NCBI GenBank assembly: GCA_964637705.1
Contig: CAZWVM010000108.1
Coordinates: 1 to 12,011, forward strand
Reading direction: 5' to 3'
DNA length: 12,011 nucleotides
From: CAZWVM01 sp964637705
GTDB lineage: Bacteria; UBA8481
How positions within the stretch are numbered: the first letter of the stretch is position 1; each line of letters starts with the position of its first letter. The translations under genes were made by a program, and so were the position numbers. This document shows positions 8,101 through 12,011 of the stretch, one piece after another. The notes under the pieces are model-generated. The model searched no databases, was not told the origin of the DNA, and saw only the letters and a list, made by a program, of their open reading frames with translations.

Positions 8101-9017
8101 ACTCGATCGACCATTCGCACCAGTTCCTCCGCCTCTTCCAGAAGCCCGAGGACTTCTTCCAGGAGGGGGGCTTCCGCAAACTCCTCGATCTGATTCACCC
8201 CGAAGACCGGGCGCGCGTCGCGACCCTTTTCGACCGCTCGATCAAGGAAGGGATCCCCCTGGACACGGAGTTCGAGTCCCCGCGCGCCGACGGAACGAGC
8301 GCCTTCATCCACATCAAGGCCGAGCCCCTGCGGGACGAGGAGCAGCGCGTCTTCGGCCTGCGCGGGCTCGCGCAGGACGTGACCGAGGTGAAGGCCGCGG
8401 AGTTCGCGGTGAGAACGAGCGAGGCGAAATACCGCAGTCTCGTCGAGCAGACACCGGCTGTCACCTACCTCTCCTCTCTCGACCCGTCGAGTTCCACGCT
8501 CTACATCAGTCCGAACGTCCGCGAGCTCCTGGCGGTCCCCGACGGAGAGAGCATCGTGGCGCCGGACTTCTGGCTCCGCCACGTCCATCCCGACGACCGC
8601 GACCGCGTGATTGCGGCCCTTGCGACGTGCCACCGCGAATCGGCCCGTCTCGCCGAGGATTACCGGATGGTCCGGGCGGACGGCGAGACGATCTGGGTCC
8701 GGGACGAGGCCCGCATCGTGAAGGACGACCTCGAGAGGCCTCTCTTCCTGCAGGGCGTGATGCTGGAGATCACGGGCGCGAAACGGGCGGAGGAAGCCCT
8801 GCGCCTGAGCGAGGAGAAGTATCGTTCCCTCTTCGCCTCCATCAACGAGGGATTCGCCCTGCACGAGATGATCTTCGACGGCGAGGGGCGGCCCGCGGAC
8901 TACCGGTTCCTGGAAGTCAACCCCGCCTTCGAACGCACGACGGGTTTGAACGCGGCGGAGATCATCGGCCGCACGGTCCGGGATGCCCTGCCCGGCATCG
9001 AGGATTACTGGATCTAG
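5166..9017 (+). CDS. Multi-PAS/GAF sensor histidine kinase, sensor part, ended by an in-frame amber codon
   Basis: 1283 residues, no membrane segment seen, so probably a cytoplasmic sensor. Domains by rough residue: PAS1, missing its first helix (1-115); GAF (126-285); PAS2 (295-412); PAS3 (413-533); PAS4 with HPEDLPLY (534-665); PAS5 with Cys722, 732, 738 and 741 (666-808); PAS6 (809-950); PAS7 (951-1078); PAS8 (1079-1211); and most of PAS9 (1212 onward). Each PAS ends in a DIT/DVT-type C-cap followed by a short coiled linker. Translation stops at TAG 9015-9017 inside PAS9, at DYWI-stop-TYGK, and the same frame then continues through the rest of PAS9 and the kinase core. The protein therefore looks prematurely ended. 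The ATG at 5166 has no ribosome site, and PAS1-like sequence extends upstream. Ligands are not deducible. Confidence 0.88.
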   Translation: MKQGVFYQAADGRLVDINDAGLEILGVTREEFLARTSLSNEWTVVGADGVPLPGAEHPSMVSLSTGRPVHDRTVGIFNPREKGLRWVVVNAAPEFKPGEKKPFRVFITLHDITDLKRREEAERRTKARSEILLQLNALIGEPTDHITSLLAEECIRMTGSGLGFFGLIDPAQTVMTAHLWSRRTMELCAIDEKPVEFKLADSGIWAEAVRRREPVVVNDYAAPHPAKRGLPAGHVPLSRFMSVPVLADGRVLAVGGVANKAIDYDEDDLTHLNELLKGVGDFLERRRLRLKLETSETRFRTIVEHINDGYYIHDFRGKIIDVNVNACQMLGWSREELLAGGLAHIASPENAARIRDRMAHLLQEGRIVFDSEHRHKDGHLVPVRVSARLVSRDGEGTVQALVHDISESKRIESQLRFQSMVLDQIQDNVTVTDLEGRITYVNEAESRTMGRSRDELIGSSVNAYGEDPERGATQREIIERTLADGEWRGEVVNTTAGGRQSVMDCRTRLIRDDSGRPIAMCGVSTDVTERKQTEERVRESEQRFRLVADYTSDWEYWVLPDGSYIYMSPSCREVTGRPREEFIERPELMREVVHPEDLPLYDEHRRRYLANKDEDGHFEYRILRPDGGARWLEHHCRPVFDDLGRYAGRRVSNRDVTLRVQAEVEFRRSRAELAAIFEHAPALMIVVDAERRILQANTRALSFSGRTLDDVRGRRGGEALRCVHALDDPRGCGFGPHCDACVVRRTVLHTIETGENVLDREARLDIDTGGGPFEIHVLVSTTAFRVDDRFRVLVSLVDVTALKAIESALGRTEQKAQERADLLRAILDTSPDLIFVKDRDLRTVACNKAFAAAVGKHPREMIGRTDIENGWDPEMVQGNPEKGIRGIEQDDRAVLDGHTIHVLSERGLTENPRFYETVKVPFRDESGAIIGILGLSRDVTDRRQAELEIAERNQLLIETERMGRIGSWEWRWRPGETRDSIDHSHQFLRLFQKPEDFFQEGGFRKLLDLIHPEDRARVATLFDRSIKEGIPLDTEFESPRADGTSAFIHIKAEPLRDEEQRVFGLRGLAQDVTEVKAAEFAVRTSEAKYRSLVEQTPAVTYLSSLDPSSSTLYISPNVRELLAVPDGESIVAPDFWLRHVHPDDRDRVIAALATCHRESARLAEDYRMVRADGETIWVRDEARIVKDDLERPLFLQGVMLEITGAKRAEEALRLSEEKYRSLFASINEGFALHEMIFDGEGRPADYRFLEVNPAFERTTGLNAAEIIGRTVRDALPGIEDYWI
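9015..9017 (+). other. In-frame TAG codon interrupting the ninth PAS domain
   Basis: The frame before and after is the same, and the residues on both sides complete one PAS domain. From my memory of similar PAS domains the motif is WIETYG, so a single G-to-T change of GAG to TAG would explain it. Every other assignable stop in the window is TGA. It could be a nonsense mutation, a base error, or a read-through or recoded codon. Confidence 0.85.
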
Positions 9018-9050
9018 ACCTACGGCAAGGTCGTCCTCACCGGGACGCCG

Positions 9051-9971
9051 GTGCTCATCGAGCGATTCGAAGAGGTCACCCGGCGCCACTACGAGATCAA
9101 TGCCTTCCGGCCGATGCCCGGCCGCTTCGCGGTCATCTTCACGGACGTCACCGAGAAGAAGCGCGTCGAGGAGAGCCTGCGCATCACCATGGCCGACCTC
9201 GCGCGTTCCTACAACGACCTGCGCGAGAAGCAGGAACAGATCATCCAGACCGGCAAGCTCGCCTCGCTCGGGCAATTGGCCGCGGGCATCGCCCACGAGG
9301 TGAACCAGCCCCTCACCGGGATCTCGATGGGCATGGACAACGTCCTCTACAAGATCTCGTCGAAGGGCACGGTGGAGCCGGAATACCTGAAGGCGAAGTG
9401 CGAGAACATGCTGCAGTACGTGGACAGGATCCGCAACATCATCGAGCACATCCGGGTCTTCTCGCGCGAGCAGAAGACGACGTCCCGTGAGAATTTCAAC
9501 GTCAACGACGCGGTCCGGAACGCCTGCGGCCTGGTCCAGCACCAGTATCGCAACCACAATGTCGACCTCCGGCTCGGTCTCTCCGACGCCCTGCCGGCGG
9601 TGACCGGCAACGTCTTCAAGCTCGAGCAGGTCGTGATCAACCTCCTCTCCAACGCCAAGGACGCGGTGGATGCGGCGATGAAGCAGGCGGGAGCGCCCGC
9701 CGGAACGAGATACATCGCCGTCTCGACGCGCGCCGAAGACGCCCACGTCATCGTCGAGGTATCGGACAACGGAATCGGCATCCGGCCCGCGGACCTGGAG
9801 AAGGTCTTCGATCCCTTCTTCACCACCAAGCCACCGAACAAGGGCACGGGGCTCGGCCTCTCGATCACCTACGGGCTGGTGAAGGAGATGGACGGGGAGA
9901 TCGATGTGAAGAGCGTTTCCGGCGAGGGAACGACGGTGAGGGTGGTCCTGCCGGTCCCGGCGGGAGGGTGA
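9051..9971 (+). CDS. Histidine kinase catalytic part (end of PAS9, DHp, HATPase) of the split multi-PAS kinase
   Basis: 306 residues from GTG 9051, in the same frame as the upstream sensor part. Residues 1-43 finish PAS9 (FRPMPGRFAVIFTDVTEKKR). A coiled linker leads to the DHp domain with acceptor His82 in GIAHEVNQPL. The HATPase domain follows, with N box VVINLLSNAKDAVDAA, G1 VSDNGIGI, F box VFDPFFTTK and G2 GTGLGLSITYGLV, and ends near the C-terminus. All kinase motifs are intact, so this part has not visibly decayed. The GTG has no ribosome site and sits in the middle of PAS9, 33 bases after the amber codon. Independent expression would need reinitiation. If the TAG were read as an amino acid, the whole protein would be 1601 residues. 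No response regulator is adjacent. Confidence 0.88.
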   Translation: MLIERFEEVTRRHYEINAFRPMPGRFAVIFTDVTEKKRVEESLRITMADLARSYNDLREKQEQIIQTGKLASLGQLAAGIAHEVNQPLTGISMGMDNVLYKISSKGTVEPEYLKAKCENMLQYVDRIRNIIEHIRVFSREQKTTSRENFNVNDAVRNACGLVQHQYRNHNVDLRLGLSDALPAVTGNVFKLEQVVINLLSNAKDAVDAAMKQAGAPAGTRYIAVSTRAEDAHVIVEVSDNGIGIRPADLEKVFDPFFTTKPPNKGTGLGLSITYGLVKEMDGEIDVKSVSGEGTTVRVVLPVPAGG

Positions 9972-10025
9972 CGACCGGGTTCTAACGGGCAGGGCCATCC
10001 CGCGCAGCCGGCTACGCCCCGCGGT
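9972..10025. other. Short convergent intergenic gap, no clear terminator
   Basis: These 54 bases lie between the stop of the plus-strand kinase and the stop of the minus-strand ABC ATPase. There is an imperfect GC-rich palindrome at 10002-10017 (GCGCAGCC/GGCTACGC, one mismatch, no loop), with no T-run on either side. It is not a convincing Rho-independent terminator. Confidence 0.4.
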
Positions 10026-10694
10026 TCACGGTTCGATGCGCCCCCCGGAAAGCCGCACCACCCGGTCCACCGCACCCGCCGCCTTCGCCGGCATCTCGTG
10101 GGCCGCGAGGAGCACGGTTCTTCCCTCGGCCCTCGCGCGCTTGAGACCCTCCGCCACCACGCCGGCCGCCTCCTCGTCCAATGAAGCGAAGGGCTCGTCC
10201 GCGATGAGAATCGCCGGATTCATCACGAAGGCCCGGGCCACGGCCACCCTCTGCCTCTCCCCTCCCGAGAGATCCCGCGCCCGGAACTCCGCGCGGTCCG
10301 CCAGGCCGAGCACCTCGAGCTCACTCCGCGCCCGGCGCCTCTGCTCCGCCAACCGGAGCCCGAGCGGTACCAGCGGCAGCATCACATTCTCCAGGGCGCT
10401 CAATCCCTCCACCAGGCAGAAGCCCTGGAAGATGAAGCCGATCCGCTCGCGCCGGAACCGCGAGAGGAAGAACTCCGGGAGCGACGAGATCTCCTCCCCC
10501 GCAACGTTCACCCGTCCCGCGCTCGGACGGATCATCGCGCCGACGATGTGGAGAAGCGTCGTCTTGCCCGCGCCCGAGGGCCCGCGCAGGTGAACGAAGG
10601 AGCCGGCCGGAACCTCGAGCTCCAAACCCTCCAGGACCGGCACGACCCCGCCGCGGCGGCGGTACCTCTTGGCGACGCCCTCGAGCCGGATCAC
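10026..10694 (-). CDS. ABC transporter ATP-binding protein, LolD/MacB type
   Basis: 222 residues, peripheral on the cytoplasmic face, powering the permease encoded just upstream. Walker A GPSGAGKT (38-45), Q-loop Gln90 in FIFQGF, signature LSGGERQRVAVARA (142-155), Walker B ILIADEP (162-168) and switch His199 are all present. The sequence around the Q-loop (GLSALENVMLPL) fits the LolD/MacB/FtsE subgroup, which drives mechanotransmission-type permeases. The frame is open further upstream to 10850, but those residues are antisense-like, Arg/Pro-rich and overlap the permease. GTG at 10694 makes a GTGA overlap with the permease stop and begins IRLEGVAKRY, the normal family start. The exported or extracted substrate is unknown. 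Confidence 0.95.
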   Translation of the reverse strand: MIRLEGVAKRYRRRGGVVPVLEGLELEVPAGSFVHLRGPSGAGKTTLLHIVGAMIRPSAGRVNVAGEEISSLPEFFLSRFRRERIGFIFQGFCLVEGLSALENVMLPLVPLGLRLAEQRRRARSELEVLGLADRAEFRARDLSGGERQRVAVARAFVMNPAILIADEPFASLDEEAAGVVAEGLKRARAEGRTVLLAAHEMPAKAAGAVDRVVRLSGGRIEP

Positions 10695-11881
10695 GAGCGT
10701 ATCGCCTCGTCCGGCGGCAGGGTCCCCGTGATCCAGGCCGGCACGGCCGTCGCCGCGAGAAGCGGCAGGACGCCGATCGCGAGGAGCAGGAGGAGGCTTG
10801 CAGGTTCCAGGGCCACGGGAAGCGCAAACTCCGGGTAGACCACCGACCATCCGAGGAAGAAGCTCTTCACGCCCGGCGCGTCGAGGGCGACGTAGCTCAA
10901 GCCGAGAAGGATCCCGGTGAGCGAACCGAGAAGCCCGAGGAGCGCGCTCTCGATCATCTTCAGGAGGATCACGTCGCCGATGTCCCAGCCGACCGCGCGC
11001 AGGATCCCGATCTCCCGGACAAGATCCAGCTGGATGCTGGAGGCCTGGGCGAAGGCGACGAGGAGCGCCGAGAGGAGAAGCGTGACCCAGAAGAGCGAGA
11101 AGACGCCCGCGCGTCCCCCGTAGGCCTCCTCCGAGAGCTCGCTCATCGAGGTCCTCGAGAGGACGCGCAGGCCCGGATACTCGCCCGCGATCCGCTCCGC
11201 GACCCGGTCCGGATCCTCGCCCGGTCGAACGTCGACGAGGAGGTCCGTTGCCTCCTCCGCGCCGTAGCCGAAGTAGGCCCGCGCATCCTCGATCCCGGTC
11301 AGGATCAGGTCGGCCGCGTAGATCTGGACCGGGGTGGCGAAGATGCCGACCACGTGGAAATCGCGGGTGCGGCCCGCCTCGTCCGTGATCTCGATCCCGC
11401 CCCCGGGCTCGATCCCCAGCGCCGCCGCGATCGCCTGGCCGACGACCGCCTCGCCGGCCGAATCCCCCCGGAGCACCCGTCCGCGCTCGATCGTCCCGGC
11501 CGCGAAGGCCGGAAGGGCGGATGTCTCGACCGGAACGCCGACGAGGGTGTAGGCGACGTCGCCCTTCCCCTTCTCCAGCCGCACCGGCAGGTAGCCCCAG
11601 ACGCGAGGCCGGACGCGCTCGACGCCGGGAACCGCCTCGAGGAACGGGACCATGTTCAGGCTGATCCGCTCCGAGCGGCCTCCGGTCACGTTCTGCACCG
11701 TGATGTCGGGCAGGCCCGCGATCGAGGCCTGCGCGTCGCGCGCGATTCCGTCACGCACGACGGTCATGGCGGAGGAGACGGCGAGGGCGAGGGCGAGCGG
11801 GAGGAAGACGGCGATCGAGCGCGCGGGACGTCGCAGGAGATTGCCGGCCGCGAGGTCGAAGATCGAGAGGAGCCGGTTCAC
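10691..11881 (-). CDS. MacB/FtsX-family ABC transporter permease
   Basis: 396 residues from GTG 11881. Seen: N-terminal amphipathic stretch and TM1 (about 22-42, SIAVFLPLALALAVSS); a periplasmic MacB core-like domain (about 43-257) rich in Gly and beta-type segments; TM2 (about 260-282); the cytoplasmic coupling stretch REIGILRAVGW (about 289-299), a hallmark of FtsX/MacB permeases; TM3 (about 308-332); TM4 (about 358-385); and the usual short tail ending DEAIRS. GTG 11881 has GGGAGG six bases upstream and a GTGA overlap with the previous gene. An ATG at 11947 would add 22 Pro/Arg-rich residues that coincide with the upstream gene's coding sequence, so I reject it. Such permeases, as dimers with a LolD-type ATPase, move lipoproteins, peptides or drugs out of or across the membrane. 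The substrate here is unknown. Confidence 0.93.
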   Translation of the reverse strand: MNRLLSIFDLAAGNLLRRPARSIAVFLPLALALAVSSAMTVVRDGIARDAQASIAGLPDITVQNVTGGRSERISLNMVPFLEAVPGVERVRPRVWGYLPVRLEKGKGDVAYTLVGVPVETSALPAFAAGTIERGRVLRGDSAGEAVVGQAIAAALGIEPGGGIEITDEAGRTRDFHVVGIFATPVQIYAADLILTGIEDARAYFGYGAEEATDLLVDVRPGEDPDRVAERIAGEYPGLRVLSRTSMSELSEEAYGGRAGVFSLFWVTLLLSALLVAFAQASSIQLDLVREIGILRAVGWDIGDVILLKMIESALLGLLGSLTGILLGLSYVALDAPGVKSFFLGWSVVYPEFALPVALEPASLLLLLAIGVLPLLAATAVPAWITGTLPPDEAIRS

Positions 11882-12011
11882 CGGCCGCCTCCCGCTTCCG
11901 GCGGCGGGGGCCGGACGGCGAGGGATGCGGACTTCGGGTCGCTCCATCCGGAGAGACAGGGCATGGTGACGAGGTCGCAGGAGTTGTGATAGCAGTAGCC
12001 GCCGGCGACGT
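11878..12011 (-). CDS. C-terminus of an unidentified Cys-containing protein (5' end outside window)
   Basis: Only the last 43 residues are visible, with the first full codon at 12009. The frame begins with an aromatic and Cys-rich stretch, GYCYHNSCDLVTMPCLSGW, and ends in a proline/glycine-rich tail before TGA at 11880-11878. Support for its being coding: its stop overlaps the permease start as GTGA, the same junction type as permease/ATPase, and it leaves the permease ribosome site inside its last codons. Three closely spaced cysteines (C-x4-C-x6-C) hint at disulfides or metal binding in an exported partner of the transporter, but no family is recognised. Most of the gene is missing, so function stays open. 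Confidence 0.6.
   Translation of the reverse strand, partial: VAGGYCYHNSCDLVTMPCLSGWSDPKSASLAVRPPPPEAGGGR
11888..11893 (-). promoter_or_regulatory. Ribosome binding site that sets the permease start at GTG 11881
   Basis: GGGAGG on the minus strand lies six bases before GTG 11881 and within the last codons of the upstream gene. This favours GTG 11881 over the more distal ATG at 11947. Confidence 0.65.

Noticed and set aside
6158..9490. Plus-strand frame of 1110 codons in another frame of the kinase
   Set aside because: It is Arg/Pro/Gly-rich and overlaps a frame with clear PAS and kinase motifs. It is not evidence of a frameshift, since domain homology never switches frame.
5562..9998. Minus-strand open frame of 1478 codons opposite the large kinase
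   Set aside because: It is antisense to well-recognised PAS, GAF and kinase domains, has a low-complexity Asp/Arg/Val-rich composition and no family resemblance. Long antisense frames are expected in GC-rich DNA.
10002..10017. Possible Rho-independent terminator between the convergent genes
   Set aside because: The palindrome has no loop and one mismatch, and there is no T-run on either strand.
10695..10850. N-terminal extension of the ABC ATPase
   Set aside because: The extra 52 residues are Pro/Arg/Gly-rich, overlap the permease coding sequence and precede the normal family start at GTG 10694.
11882..11947. Permease start at ATG 11947
   Set aside because: The added 22 residues are low-complexity and overlap the upstream gene's C-terminus. 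GTG 11881 has a ribosome site and a GTGA junction.
11354..11989. Plus-strand frame of 211 codons opposite the permease
   Set aside because: It is antisense to transmembrane and coupling motifs of the permease, with Arg/Asp/Gly-rich shadow composition.

Overview
The window is dense, GC-rich DNA (clearly above 60 % GC by eye), almost entirely protein-coding, with very short gaps. The genes are a two-TM chemoreceptor, CheW and CheA, very large multi-PAS kinases and a MacB/FtsX-type permease. Together they suggest a free-living, environmental, probably Gram-negative bacterium with heavy investment in signalling. The phylum cannot be fixed from the sequence. All seven intact stop codons that can be assigned are TGA, and GTG starts are common.

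Region 1 (1-5083, minus strand) is a compact chemosensory operon. In transcription order it holds a small histidine-kinase-like protein (DHp helix plus ATPase domain), CheA, CheW and a membrane chemoreceptor that runs off the left edge. The first two genes overlap by GTGA. CheW and the receptor are 10 bases apart. The receptor carries tandem 91-residue HAMP-like repeats, two of them nearly identical over 87 bases of DNA. A six-copy 7-bp tandem repeat spans the cheA stop codon.

Region 2 (5084-5165) is a head-to-head junction with no visible promoter. The reading frame of each flanking gene stays open, with family-like residues, upstream of its best start codon. Both genes therefore look cut at their 5' ends here.

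Region 3 (5166-9971, plus strand) is one giant sensor histidine kinase with about nine PAS domains, one GAF, a DHp domain and an ATPase domain. An in-frame amber codon (TAG, 9015-9017) in the last PAS domain separates the sensor part from the catalytic part. One PAS domain has a four-cysteine cluster that could hold a metal or Fe-S centre.

Region 4 (9972-12011, minus strand) converges on region 3. It is an ABC-transport operon: the C-terminus of an unidentified Cys-containing protein, then a MacB/FtsX-type permease, then a LolD/MacB-type ATPase. Each successive pair overlaps by GTGA. No RNA genes, CRISPR arrays, insertion sequences or phage genes were seen.

The most noteworthy observations are the amber-split kinase, the doubly truncated divergent junction, the cysteine PAS domain and the recently duplicated poly-HAMP unit.
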